The translations under genes and the position numbers were made by a program. Below are positions 12,801 to 27,800 of a stretch of 64,000 bases of DNA, piece by piece. The stretch's first letter is position 1. Every line of letters begins with the position of its first letter. A model generated the notes under the pieces. It ran no database searches and was not told the DNA's origin. It was given only the letters and a program-made list of their open reading frames with translations. This stretch comes from Aptenodytes patagonicus. Taxonomy: Eukaryota > Chordata > Aves > Sphenisciformes > Spheniscidae. The stretch is from NCBI RefSeq assembly GCF_965638725.1, contig NC_134953.1, positions 42,740,454-42,804,453 of the forward strand, given 5' to 3'.

Positions 12801-15800
12801 AGCTAACAACTTACTTTATGCGATCTATTAAGCTTAAACCACAACGACAATAAAACTAAATCATGCTTTACTGACTACTGACATCTGCATAATGACATTT
12901 TTTCTGAGCTACCTGAAGAATGAATGAATTAATGAACAAATCACTGTGGTATCTTCTCAGTCGTTACACTATTTCTTTTTTCCCTTAAGATTTTAATCCC
13001 AACCTAAACACTAGCAGAATTTGTCTCATTTTAAAGTGAATTCCTGGATGCTAACAGTGCAAGCCATTGCATTCTCCTCCCCTTCCCTATTAGCTGTACA
13101 CATTAGCTATACGTTTTAAAAGAGTAAGTGGAAATTCAACACAGACACAAAGGAGCAGAATTAATATTGCTATGAGAAACGTATACCTGTGGATGGAGCT
13201 TTTGGGCTCTGATCTCCATGGTTTTCCCTCTCCTTTCCTGCTACAAAGCTACAAATGCTGCAAGTTGCATTTGTTTGGGGTTTTTTTCTGCATAAAGTAC
13301 CTGAGATGGCCAAACAGCTCCTTGAGAACTCGGTCTTGGCTCTGTACTGTCTGCACAATGATCTTCACCATGTCCGTGCTGTCACTGTAGGCATGATCTG
13401 GAAGGGCCATCAATCACCACATTAGTAAAATGCTCTTCAGCGAGGAGCCACTCTGGACACAAACGCCCAGAGTCAAGGAAAGGTTTGACTTAATGAGTGC
13501 AGCCAAACAAACTGAAACAATGAAACATCTTAAAATCTGTCACAATCTCTCATTAGGCACAGCTTTTCCTTAATGTCTCTTCTCTCTGCAGTAACGTATA
13601 CAATTCCAGCCACCCTTGCTGTCTAGATACTGGCTTCAATAGCAACTGCAGGTAGTTGCCAAATGCGAAAGTGACTAAATCTTTCTGCTCAGCAGTTACA
13701 ATGTTCAGAACATAATAATCCCCAAACGTGGGGCTCCATCCACTATAATTAGGAGAGAAGAGGAGCAGGAGAAAAGAGACTGCCCTTGGGTTGGTGTGAC
13801 AACAGAGGAACAGCAGTTCTTCCCACGTCTGGGGGGAGTAAAGCAATAGTACTGGGGGCAGGAAAAAAGGTAGAGAGTGTCAGAAGGCAGACACGTGTTC
13901 AGGGCAGTTGCTCCAAGACTGAAAACCAAAAGACAAGTCCAGGGCTGAGGAACAGGACTACAGGAATTTGGGAGAGCTCTAGGCTCAGCAAAAAGAAGAA
14001 ATCAGCTTAAGGTATGCTCTTGAGTCTGGTTAACTTTAATACAATCATTTGCCTTCTCCTAGTAAACAGTATTCTCTGGGTTTGAGTTCAGAAAAATTAG
14101 TCATGGGGTATGAGTGTGAAATAGTCTTTGAACCATCTCCTTCCATACCTGGAGGTCTTGTTTTTAATTGCTTGTACAGGTCTATGGCTCTCTGTTCCCT
14201 TTAAAAAGAAGAAAATGATTCATACATGTATCAACAAGCAGGTGACTCAAGAAAAAAAGCATTACAATTAAATTATGCCTTGCTGAACCTCATTCGTTGG
14301 AGCTGCCACCTTCTTCTATAGCTAGTATACAAGTATGACATTTGGAACACAGGGATGGTCTTTCTGTGATGGAAACCAACTCCTCCTTAAAAGCTGTCTC
14401 TCTTTCCTCTGATTATGCATTTTCTTCTCAGATAACCATACCAATTGGAGGTTATTTTCAGTTTCAAATTTTCACGTGGCTCAGCTGTGTTTTCTTTCTG
14501 TGGTATCCTTAATTAAGAAACTTCATTTTTGTAACTATAGGTACTTCTGCACAACTGCCTGAGAAATTCTTGTTCCTGTTCTGCATTTTTTGCCTGAATT
14601 TTACAGTGATATTCTGCAAATGGAAAGAGACAGCTGCATCACAAACAAGAGGACAGTGTCTCTTCTTCCCATTAAATAAATGTTACTTCTTTCAAGTATT
14701 TCAAACGCAGCCAAACACTGAAGCTTCCACCCTTGAACAAATCTTCACTGTTCTAAATCAAAAGTCTGTCAGAAACAAGTAGCAGTTAGCCATTTCTAAC
14801 TCTGCTTTTGGGCCCTCACCAGGCCTCTTCTTCCCCTTAGCTACTCTTAGATCAGCCCAATACTGTTTCAAGAGATCATGCAAGCTGCTTCTGCTTATGT
14901 AAGTCAGCATTTCTAGTGTGCTGGATAGTTATCCATCTCAAAACTCCTCCATCAGCCAAGGATACAGGGAGAGGTACTCTTTACTCCTGCTGCACTAGGA
15001 AAAAAAGAACATTAGCATCCAGCACCATCAGGTAAATTTGAGACATCACCCAGGATCCACGTGTGTCTTGTGGCTGTGTACATCAAACCTGAAGCTAGTG
15101 CTCTGCAGTATGCTTTGCTCTAGCCCCAAAAACTAAAGAGCAGGAGTCTCAATCTGTTCTCCACTTCACTCCTCATTAAAAGGAGTAGCTTTAGACCAGA
15201 ATAATCAACAGTTTAGGGCACACTTTAAGCACCTGCAAATAGCTGATACAGCCTTGGGTTTGCAGTGGTGAAAGTGCTTAAAAACAATGTTTTATGGGGC
15301 AGGTTCATGATTAGTTTAAGCTGCTCTGAATGTGGGCTACTGCTGCAAGAGGTGGCTTCTCCCTTGCACCACTTCCTCCCCTGTGCACCCGTTCTGCTGC
15401 TTCTGCAACTACACATGGATGAAAAGCAACTTAGCTGATCTAGCTCTGGAAAGAGGGAGGGGGGAGAACATGCCACGAACAGGCATGTTTCTTCCCAGAA
15501 TACTGAGTCATTTAGAAGAGCTCTTACTAACAACAGATTTAGTGGCTATTTAATCTTGGTGGCTATGTGATCCCTCTCTTTTATAATTGTCACTTGTGCT
15601 CTCAGCAACAGCCCAAACTACAATAATTGCTTCCTACATCTTCTTAAGATCAGTAATACCACTTAGCTCTTTCACATGTTTTCATACTTTTTAAAAAAAT
15701 AAATATTCAACTTTCCAAACATTCAAGTATCCATGAGTTGTTAATTATCCTTGCTTTGAAAACACATTGAAGATATTTAACAGGATTTTACAATGGTTTC

Positions 15801-18800
15801 GTAATTTTCTCACTCAACACTATAAAATTCACTCTTTTCCAATGCAAAAAGAAATCCTCTGCATTTTTCAGTTGAGACCAAGATATGTATCTTAGGCCCA
15901 TCCTCTTCTAAGATGAAGTTTCATAGTCAGCGACAGAGAAGCGTCCTGTCCTCCCCAGCTGTGTTTTCCATGTTTCCCCAGGTCTAGTCATTGTGCGGCT
16001 GCAGGGTAAGTTAGGTAAGTTAGATGAGTTTACTCCTGTGACTGAATGTTAATCTTTCTTGCACAGCTAGCTTTCAGACAGAGCAGTGTCCTATTCTAAC
16101 TTATAATGCTACCAAGTGATCGTTAGAACTTCAAGAGGAATGAGGAATGTACAGCCACAAGTGGTGGGATCTTCCCTTTTACCACCAAATGGTCTTAAAC
16201 CAATTGCAAACTACTCTGTACTCACAGTTTGCAAATAGCGAAGAGTGCATTTCAAAAGCGCTGATGGAATCACCAAAGAAAAAAAACCCTCAGACACTGA
16301 AATACACAAAATCCATCTATGTGCAATAAAAATAATAAGCAAAGAACTTACAAGCTCTCCATGACTTCTCCTTGGCGCCTTGCGTACGGACTCTTCTGAA
16401 GCTCTACAATCTCTGTGTGCAGAGCCATGATCTGCTCATCCAGGTATCCAATATCTTCAGCCTAATGGGGAAATACAGTTACAAATCAAACAGTTACAAA
16501 TCAAACTGAAGGAGGAGTGCAATAAAGTAGATAAAGATCCCCAGAATACTTGTTTGGATTATGGGCTCAATCCATGCAGAGTTTAGGAGAAAAAAGCTCT
16601 TTGACATGACTCCTGCTACAATAATTGAGGATACTGTTATTATCTTCTCAGTGGATACCACCACCTAGATCCAAATCTCTGACAACCACACTGGACAAGA
16701 AAAATCAGTGTCTTCATAAATCGTATCTCTTTGAGATGCACGCTGCACACACATACTCTCTGGCTCTACATACGTTCCAGCAGTGAAGATTTTTTTTCCT
16801 CCTACTCTTACAGTATGGACAGAGGGTGCTTTCACATTTCACCCTCCCATATGCATTTTGGTCTGACATTTCTCCGGTATTTCACATCTTCCTCAAAGCA
16901 ATATAAAAGATACCAATCTTATGCCAAGCTCCCACAGTTAAGTTAGTTGAGGGAGCCAACAACAAAATTTCTGAGCGTGAGGAGTAGGTACGTGGAGATC
17001 TCCAGCACGGTTAAGAAAGCACTGGTCACTGTAATGGGTCTTAGCGCCATGGACTGTGGGCACTGATCTGCCTTCCTGAGAAAGTATTTTGAGATATTTC
17101 AGCTCTTCCTTTCTGACCTGGGGCTGTAGGACCTGCAAATTGAACATTTTCAAGAACATACCCCTTGCTGAAGCTGCAGAAGCATTTGGTATGAGGCTAT
17201 ATAAATGGGATGTGACCCCTTGACCCAAAAGGGATGTCTGTAGGTCTTGCAGGTAACAAATAAACCAAGAAGAAGAAGCAGCGAGAAGCCAGAGAGAAGC
17301 AAGAATCAAAGGAGAATCAGATTGTGAGAAAAATGTGAAGTAAACCCTGTTTCCAAAAGAAATGTCTTTATCTGGAGCACCATGACTGACCACACAGCAT
17401 AATTGTGTCTCTTGAATTCACAGAAGTTAAGCTGCCCGTTAGATAGACTGAGATACGACTGTGTATTACAGAGTAAAACATTTTCCATTCCTGATAAATG
17501 GACACAGTGTGACTATATACGTGGACTGCACAGCTTGAAGACAGAACATAATTCTGATGGTCTGCAAAGTAAATATTTATTGAGGATCCTGGTTTTCTGG
17601 AAACAGCCACTGACAGCTTTGAATTATTCTGCTGTAGGCAGCCTCCCTTTTATCTTTGTTGCTTCCTAACAGGGAGCAACAAGATCCCAAAATTTAAAGA
17701 GGTAAACAGAGGTGAATTCGGATGCGAATCCCAGTTCCCCTGATCTCCATCATATGAGCAAGCAGAATCAAGGCTCCAACAATCTTTTGACTTAGATGAA
17801 GATAGATAATGGATCCCAGAACCTGAACTACCCAGTCTATTCCTTCATAGGGGAAAAAAATAGGTAATGTAATTTATTGTTTGTGTTTCTAATGGTGTCT
17901 GGGATTTTTATGTATTAATCACTGTGCTCTGCATTACTATGAGAGCCAATACAAGAACTGCCTGCAGGGGAGAGCAGAAATGCGAGACATCAGCCCAGCA
18001 AACAATGTGACAGTCCTGGTCAGCAGAACATGCAATGCTCTTGGCACTCCTGCAGTTAGCTACTATAAGGGAGCACAAAAAAGAGAGTACTTTTTGAGAT
18101 TAAAATATCTCAAATATTTTTGAGACCTTTTGAGACATATCAGACCTCTACTCTGAGAAATACATTACAAATGTGCTGACTTTTGCTTGCATTCCTTCTG
18201 AATGTCCCCACTTCTGAATGCTCCCCTCTGAATGCCTCCCCCCTCCCAAGCTTTATTCAGTACATCCAGTAGAAGAGAAGAAGAAACAGCTTTTGACAAT
18301 AAACTATGATCATCCTAACTCTGTCCCTGGTTTTCACACCTAAAAGCTTATTCCTTCCCTATAAAGGTCTGGACAGAACTGTAGGCAGAACTACTCTCTG
18401 TCAAGAAAGCCTCTGTCTCCTCATCCATTTTCAGTGGAGGTAAAATTAAAATGCTCATTCCCAGAAGACAGAGATCAGAATTCTAAGCAGTAGATAAATT
18501 TCAACTAGGCTTTCTTGCAGAACTGACTCTCCAAGAAACAGAAAGCCATTATTGTCAGCTCAACTGTCTATAAACCACAAGTGAAAAACATCTGTTAACT
18601 ATTAGGACTACTGCTCAGAGTAAGAACTGGCTCTAGCTCTGCTCTAAATTTCTTATGGATGACTCTCATTAAAAACTAATTTGCATATTTACTTGCAGAA
18701 TACCAGAAATTTATGTCTGTACTCCTAAATAAAGTACTGCAATTTTGAAATCAGTGCATAGTAAGTGATCAGTATTATTTTCAGCTTTAGCAATGGAAAT

Positions 18801-21800
18801 TTTTGTGTGCAGTAAATCCAACCAGGAAGACTCTTGTCTATAGCAACACCATTTCTTTTGGGCAATAAATAACATATCTCTGTAATCTACTTTCCTATAT
18901 AGACAACTGAGTCTAGTGACATTTGCACTGGTTTTGTTCAAATCACTAGATTCAAACAACCTGGTGACTGGGGACTGTTTCTTTTTTAATGCATCTGCAA
19001 TGATATTCTCATTCCCACAGCAGGAAGGATATGAAACACACTGAAGGGACAGGGCAGTGGCACGTACGACACTAAGTTCCTGTCATGATCTCCTTCACAG
19101 AGAGATAATGAAGCTTCTTTAATATCCCCTACCTGTGCGCACTGAGAAGCCTTCTCTTCCATCTCCTTCCAGGCTTTGAGCATCTTTTCTGAAGCTTAAG
19201 AGGGTTGTTAATTTATAAAAAGATATAGACACAAAAATAAAGCATGACCTGAACTTTACATACATCAGTTGAATTTGAACACAAAGAGCATGATGCTGAA
19301 CCTTCAAGCAGGCGTCATGACCCAGAGATCACAGAGAGACAGCAAAGTTGCAACTTAACAACTCCATGCTTGACCTTAACTCACATACAAACCATTTGGT
19401 AGGATTTCACTGTTTGCAATCACCAGCCTAAAATGAGTTTGAGTCTTTAAACTCCACCATTAAGCTCAATAACTGCCACTTTTGATTAAACACAGACTGT
19501 CCAAAACCAGTTCACCATGTCTTTCCATTTTCCATCATCATCCTTCAGTCCAGTCATAATTTTTGACTCAAGTTTCGGTTTTTAGCCATATATCGAAACT
19601 ATGCATAAATCTTGCTATTCTCACCTGAATAGTATTTGTAAGATCCAGACATTTCTGTGACATTAAAACTGTAGCTGGTGCTTTTTCACCTCATCTCTCA
19701 TCCTGACTCATGCTACCAAGCACAGCAAGATCACTCCCTTAGTGCTATTCAAAACAGTGTTTCTGCAGTCACCACGCCTGTTTGTTCTGCCATGGATGGT
19801 TAGTGGCCCTTCCACTGTATATCAAGTGCGGCAACTCTGCCCTCCACTTTAAGCCCAGTGACAACTCCAAATGGATCAGACTCTGAATGAATAAATAGCA
19901 AACATTTACATCACCAGTACTATTAATACTCCAATTTTCTTAGCTTGGTGTTCTCAGTGGGGAACAGCTGACCACCTGTTTCACTGTCACTGAAGGTCTC
20001 CAAAAACATTTTTTTTATCCTCCTGCCTTTGCTTCTGCCAAACTCTACTCCTGCATCTGCCCCAGCTAAAATACACCCATAAGGATGCTGAGGAACACAA
20101 TGGCAGCTCCTGCATTAATTCTCTTTTAAGCTAGTTCTTACCCACAGTCCTTCATAGTCAGTCTGATCCTTTATAGGATCAGACAAGACACCCAGGCAAG
20201 TATTACACATACATACATATGCCATAAGCCATCTGGTCACTGTATCTCTCCAGGTCGAGGCGAATGCTTTGATGAAAGAATTCCAGTTTTGCTTTCAGTT
20301 GCTGAGATGCTGACACCATATTGTTTTTCATTTTGATTAGGTTGGCATTGTACCGAAGAAGACTGAGCCTAACAAATGAAACAAGAACAGCACACCTTAG
20401 TTGAAAAGCGTATCTGGACTATGTGGCCAGTGCTGTCACATTACCTGAAGGGAATGCATAGCTAGCAAAAAATTTTGTAAGACCCTTGGAACAGGGAGTC
20501 TCGGTGGGATCATAGACTCCATCTCACATCCTCAGAAGCTGCAGGTCCTCAGCAAGCAAAAGAGAAAGTCCTTCCTCATTTCCCAGTTTTTTTGTCAAGC
20601 TCAGTTAAACAGTCTTTGCAGCGTAGAGTATTTCTTATCATTTACAGGGTCCTGCAGTGCATGTTGCCCCTGGTGAATGCTGGCACCTTTTTTATCACTT
20701 GAGATATATAACACTGCCCATTCTGTGATTCAATCACAGGACAAAACCCTACAAATATAACAAACAGTTCCACTCATTCTGCCATTTGTGAAATGACTAT
20801 CCTGGGCTGCATTAGGAGGAATGTGGCCAGGAGGGCGAGGGAGGTGATCCCTCCCCTCTATTCAGCACTGGTGGGGCCACACCTGGGTCCAGTTCTGGGC
20901 TCCCCACTACACACATAGACATACTGAAGAGAGGCCAATGAAGAGCCATGAAGATTATTAAGGGACTGGAGCATCTCTCCTATGAGGAAAGGCTGAGAGA
21001 GCTGGGACTGTTCAGCCTGGAGGAGAGAAGGCTGAGTGGGGGGTCAAAATGTACAAGTACCTGAGGGGAGGGTGCGTAAAGAATGGAGCCAGGCTCTTTT
21101 CAGTGGTGCCCAGTGACAGGACCAGAGGCAATGGGAAAAAAATTGAAACAGAGGAGGTTCCTTCTGAACATCAGGAAACCCCTTTTTACTGTGAGGGTGA
21201 CTGAGCACTGGCACAGGTTGCCCCGAGAGGTTGTGAAGTCTCCATCCTTGGAGATACTTAAAAATCTGGACATGGTCCTGGACAACCAGCTCTAGGTGAC
21301 CCTGCTTGAGTGTGTGTGGGGGGGGGGGTTGGACTGGATGACCTCCAGAGGTCCCTGCCTACCTCAGTCATTCTTTGAGTCTGTGACTATATTCACGGTT
21401 CAAATTTTTTCAGTCATTATCAATGTCAGGCACTATGCAGTAAAATTCCTGGAGTGGAATAAGCGCCCAGCCCAAATATGTTTTATAATGTAAAAGTATA
21501 GCGCAGCAGAGAGCTGTAAAACTTTGGATAACCAGAACTCCCCGAGATGTACATTTTCATGCAAACAGTCTCTGTATTTGCATAATACTGAATCTTCTGA
21601 ATGAGGAGTAACAACTTACATGGCAGCTCTCTGGCCCTGGAAAAGCCTGCTATAATCTTCTTTTAGCCCAATCACATAGTGAACTGCTTCTGCCCATACC
21701 TTGCGCAGCTGAGGAATTGGCAGTTGGATTTTACTATCCTGTACTGAATACAAGAAAAACACAATTGAAAGGACAACTCTAGAAAAGGACTTCAGTGCTT

Positions 21801-24800
21801 ACAACATTCCTAATTCCTGTTTCACGTGCCTAAACTAAGGGATCAAGCCACATAAGATCTGCTCAATTTTTATGTGATGCTGCCTACGTGCATATAAGCC
21901 TTTCACGTTACGGCTCCCCAGGTATTTGACAGCCTGCTACTGGCCAGGTAACAGCTCACGTTTGAACTCACAGCTACAAGAGTACTAATTTCTTTGAGCA
22001 CTTTGGCCTATTGGACACAGGGCACACTGCATGAAACACGGCACAAGGCAGGACCCATGGGTGGTTTTATCCAAAAACTATCTAAAGCACTTGCCCAAGC
22101 GAGCAAAGCAAATTTAATTGCTCCACTTAATCAATTGATATTGGTCACTGTCCTGACACGTGTTTCATCTGAAAATGTCTTCAAATCTTTTGTACATTTC
22201 CTTCTAGATTCCTGATATAGATGTTTAAGGGGAAAAGATGCAGGACTTATGTGTGTTCCCCTATAAAGACAGGGAACTGTCAGTACATTGGGATATCAAT
22301 AAACATGTTGTAAACAGCCTTAGCTCCAAGACATTCAGCACAATGATGCCACGCCATGAGATTCACCAGAATAAAATAGCCCAGAACACAGAACAGGGGG
22401 GGGAAAAAAAAAAAAAAAAAAAATCAATCGGAATAAACTTGAATGACAGTAAAAGGAGACAGGGAAAACCAGCACAACTTCTGCAGAGCCAGGCCAAAGA
22501 AAATTAGGCTACTTAACAGTAACTGTATGTCACAAGTCATTTCCTTTACATGCAGTATCCCAGTAGATGTCTCCTGTCCCTTGACACTATTTTTTCTTTC
22601 ATAGAGGTATACAAGGTCCTTCATACAGGTATATTGGGTATATGTACACCTTCACAGAGGTATATCAGGTCCTGCAGATGACTGCTGTCATTTCAGGAGA
22701 CATGTAAGGGAAGCTGTAAGCAGAGAAGCAGCTTTCATGCATGGTCTACAAGTATACTGATGATGCCAGGGCCAGGCAGCAGCACCAGAACTAAGAGGGA
22801 CCAACCGGAGCAGATCCCACCAGTATCCATGCAGCAATAGCCAGGCTCTACTCCTAACAACTCAAGAGGAAGGAGGGGCCTGGACTTTCTCAGACACTTG
22901 GCTCTGCTTGGTGAGACCAGAAGTAGGATCAGTGCTGTGGAGTTACAGACACATTATCACTAGAACTAAAAACTGTCAGGAAGACAGGTTTTGAAGCTCT
23001 GCCAAGTGTCTCTGAAGACCAGCCCTAACTCATAACCTCCACAGGGGAACAACAGCAGTTCTGCAACTAGTGGAACATGGTCAAACACACTGGCTTGGCT
23101 CTGTGATCAGAGCAAGGTGGATTTCCTCATATAGGGTCTGAATGATCAGCAGCATAGAATGAGGGACCTGTTCTTTCACTTAGGCAAGACATGAGAGATG
23201 GATCACAGCTGCAATGCAACTATCACAGACAGTATAGAGCAAAAAGGTAATCCTCAGGATGCTGATATGGGGTTCAGAAGCTTAAATCTAAGAGAGCTGT
23301 AGGAGGGCAACTGCTCATGAACATCCAAAGCACCCAACCTCAGGAGACAGGACTGCAAGGAGCTGAAACCTGTTTGTACCTGTGCACAGGGAGGAGAGGA
23401 GGAGGACAAGAAGGGATATGTGCCCAACTTCTACAGATGCTAAACCCTAAGATAAGAAGGTTCCTGACCCTTGGTACTACCAAAGGACATCTATGTGGGC
23501 TATCGCTCAGGTTCTGCAAACACCTCCCAGCACGATGTCACTGCAACACTCTGTGGGTGTGAAGGGGCAAGACCCTTCAGCAGAGCAGAAGGCTGTGCAA
23601 ATGAAATCACAGCCCCCAAGTCAGAATTTTCTTTCCAGGATGTAGTGTGCAGACATAACTAAAAGTTTCCCTCTCTAGGCTACAAAATGAGGTTGTACAT
23701 ATTACCTCCCAAGCCTCCATTCACATCATGGTTCTGTTTAAGTGGGGCAATGCTTAGGTTTAGGTGTTTAGGTGGGGTAGATGCTGTTCAGTGCACAGAA
23801 TTTAATACAAGGGCAAAAACCTTAAATGAATTCTTAAGTTGCTCTGTAGGAGAGTTCCCAAAGGGCGGGCAATAAATTCTCTGAACTGTTACATCTACAA
23901 AATGTGGAGATACAGCGCTGCAGATGAAACTTTGTTAGGCTGCTCTGGGTTCTTAAATGGTCCTCTTTGAATTAGAGAGTGCCCTTCAAGACAACACACA
24001 GAGATTTGTAAGGCAAATCTACTTTCATATTACATGAGAAGCAGTGCTTTCAGTTCCCAGCTGTCCTCCAGTATACTTACCAATGTAATTTACACAGTCA
24101 GACAGACTCCGAGAAGCAAAGGGTCCATCATAGACAGTTTTGCTTTTATCAAACAAATAGACCATGTAGCTATCCCAGCCTCTCTGGTGAGAAAAGAGAA
24201 GAGAACATAAACAAGAGAAATCCTAAACAAAGCTCCTACTAACCCAGAGGGTCCTGGCTACATCATGAACTAAGTATTGTGGGCAGACAATCTTCTTATC
24301 AGGTGCCTTAAAAAACTGATGTTGATAGATCCCACAGAAACCCTTTGCTAGCAAGTTACTTTATTTAAATATTTAGACGGAATATAACTATAGGAATCTG
24401 CTTACATTACCTAATAAAGGAAATAATGCTAGACCTTAAGAGTTACCACACTTACAGAGCAAACTGTCTCCAGTGGGAGAAGATTAAGGCAATTTATCTT
24501 CCCTAGGATTTTAAATTCCCTGAGAATGTGAAAGACATTAAACAAACAAAATAGTTCTTACTACGCCATCAATAACACACTGGGAAGCAGGTTTCCGAGG
24601 GTCCAGGCAAATCCCTGTTTCCAACAGCAGTTCCTGATTTCCAGTACTTATTCCAGTTTCAAACTCAATCCGAATCTGAAGGGAATGAAGGCTTTCCTCA
24701 GGATGCAAGAGAAATGAAACAATCTTGGCAGAGGTCATATTTAGGATGTGTACTATCTGTAAAAAGAGTACAAGTTGATTACAAGTCACTGGCTATCAAA

Positions 24801-27800
24801 GACAAAGGACACAAAGGCCTGGGAGGGAGTATGTAGTAATTAACATGTTAGATTAAAACTCAACTGATGCTTTCAATGACTATAATAATCAAGTTCAGCA
24901 GTAAAGGCCCACATAATAAAACTCAAAGCCTGGGCCTGTAACTTTTAACTTAATGCCAGAAAAAATTACAATCAAACCCACTAATAGCCTTCACAAGCCA
25001 TGCTGCAGCTTAATTACCTGAAAAGAATGGTGACAAGCTAGCATAAAGGCCATCTTGAGCCTTGTTGTCTCTGATGCTGGCCAGTACTGCTCCCAAGAAA
25101 GGGAGTCCCACTTCCTTTAAGCCCTTCATACAAAAAAGCTGTTGCATACCAGTGCTTGTCTTCTCACCGCTCTCATGATCCTGTCTATAGTTTTACTGCA
25201 TCTGGGCAGAGACTGTAGGACCCAAACCAAACCACGATGTACAGATTTTGACAAGTCCCAATAATGGGCACAATATTTTGTGTTTCAGGCTTTAATTCCT
25301 TTGGAATCCTTCCAGATCAGGCAAAATTATTCTCTGACTTCTACACATGCTTGCCTCAGCTAGTTTTACTCCAGCAAAGCTCCAATAATTACTTGAAGGG
25401 GAAGAGTCAGGTGAATGTAATCTCTGTTCTACTACAGGAACTGCTACAGTACATGGACATGGAGGTCACAGCATCAGTAGTGGAGTTCAGGAAAACTGTT
25501 ATTAGCAAACATTAAACCATTATTTGACCTTGGCGAGTCTTTTCTGAGATGGCAGACAGTAATATAGGGTCATTCTTCACTCCAAGTGTAAAGCTAGAGA
25601 TTAATACTGCTGGTGATATTTTGCCTTCAGATATGTACTGGACAGGCTGTATATCCAGTCACTACCTGATACCAACAAAACCATTCCTCACAATCCTGCA
25701 GATCGATGATGCCAGAATTATAGCTTTGCTCCACTGAACACACTTTTTGTCCTCTGAGATGCTTTCAGTAGCCTTTAAACCCAGTAGCAACCCTCACTGA
25801 CCTTCAAATTCAGTATGTGATCCATTATTAGGAAACACTTTGGATGACTGGTCTCAGGATCCAAACCTCCACCCCTCTGTTGTGGATCCCAATTCAGCAT
25901 CAGTTGCAACCAATTTTCCATCGGTTCTACAATTAAACTAAAACAGAAGGGCCATAAGAAACAGAAGGTAGATATTCTACAACACTCAGTCCACTTAGGA
26001 AACTAGGGTCTCACAACAGCAGTAAGGTTACAACTCTTTGGCTAGAGACCATATGTGTGCAACATCCACTGAACAAACAGCGATTTCGCTGCAGTCGCTC
26101 ATCCTGACAGCAGGGAAAGCCTGAAATGGGAGGAAAGCACATACAGAGTGAGCATCCCCACCATAACAACAGTCTTCACTGACCTCAGCAGGAGCACACA
26201 CCCATCCAATATAACTTGCATTACACTTCTCCCTCTTCCTGACTCCTATTCATTGAGTCAAAAGTATCTTGACACATCAGTAAGGTGTGTCAAAATGGAT
26301 AAGGGGGAGAATCTTTTTTTTCTTTTTTTCCCTCCAAAACCCATCTGTTATACACATAAAATCTAATAGTTTTCAAAGCCTTGTCTGCAGAATAACCATC
26401 CCCATGCTGCAGAGCCACCTGGAAGGTTCTCCTCTATGTTCATTGTCAAGAATGTCTTTAAAGACAGTACACAGTGCAAAAAGCCCAAAGCACTGGCACA
26501 AAGCCACTTCATTCTCAACTCCAGTACTTTTCCTAGAAATCTGCCAGTGCCAATGAGTTGCGCTGCACTGCTAGGCACATCTGAAGACCCAAGTGCTAAG
26601 TAAGTGACAAACGATCAGAGTCTGACTTCTGACTTGGTACAGACCAATTAGTTCAGGTTGAAGGCCCTCCTGGAGGTCTTCGGTCTGAGCCCTAGCCCAC
26701 AGCAGGGCCACTGTTGCAGCTACAGCAGGCTGCTCAGGACTGTGTCCAAGCAAGTCTGGGCAGTCCCCACAGATGGAGATCCCCCACTGCTCGGGGCCCT
26801 GTCCCAAGGACGCATCACTAGCATGGGGAAACCTTTTTCCTGTGACCAAATTTCATTTCCCTTGTTGTAACTTGTGCTGTTGCCTTTTGTCCTTTTGCTT
26901 TGCCCCTCTGAGAAGAGCCTAGATCCATTGTCTCTGTAATGCCCCAAAAGATAGTAGAAGACAAAATTAGATCCCCCTTTGCCTTCTCTTTGCCAGACTG
27001 AAGAAGCCCAGCTTCATGGGCCTCTCCTTGTATGCTCTATTCAACAGGCTCTGACCATCTTTGTGGCCTCTGCTGGACTTGCTGCAGTTTTCCCAACACG
27101 AGTACCAGAAGCTTCTGCTTTCGTGGAGCAGCTAACTCAAGTACTTGGTTTATGAGATTCAATACCATCAAGTTATCGGGTAGATGTTACTCATAATGGG
27201 TGGAAAGCAGTCACAGAGTTCACACTGCAAGGTGAACTGCCATCATCCCACAAACTGCAGGGTGAACTGCCACTGGAGAGCCCAAAGTATCAAAAAAGAG
27301 CCATGTGGCTATGGGCTATTCCTTAACAGCAAATGGTAGCTTGCCAGAAGCTTGAAACACTCCTTGGGAGAAAGAAGGAGGACCCCTCACAGTGCTTGGG
27401 ACAAAGGAGGAGGAGCCCTCAGTTTAAAAGACAAGCCAAAAATTACCACATGTAGGCACAAGGACACACTTACCCACAGAGGCTGTGAGGCTGTGGCAAA
27501 TGGGTACTAAAGCGAACCTCCCCATTCATCTCTTCAGAAGCAAAGATGTGCTTTGGATCCTTCTTCTTGATTTTTTCATGCCTAGAAGATAAAATCCTTT
27601 GTGGATATACTGACAATGTTGCTTTTGTAAAGGGTCAATTGAATATGGCAGCAGCAAAAAGCACCACAGTCTAGTAGCTTTAGAAAACAAACTCTTCTTT
27701 CAGGAGATAGACAACATTTCCAAACAATCCACCCAGAACATCTCCAAGTGGAAGAGAGGAGCCCTTGCAATTAACTCTGTCTCTGGAAACATTTTTGCAC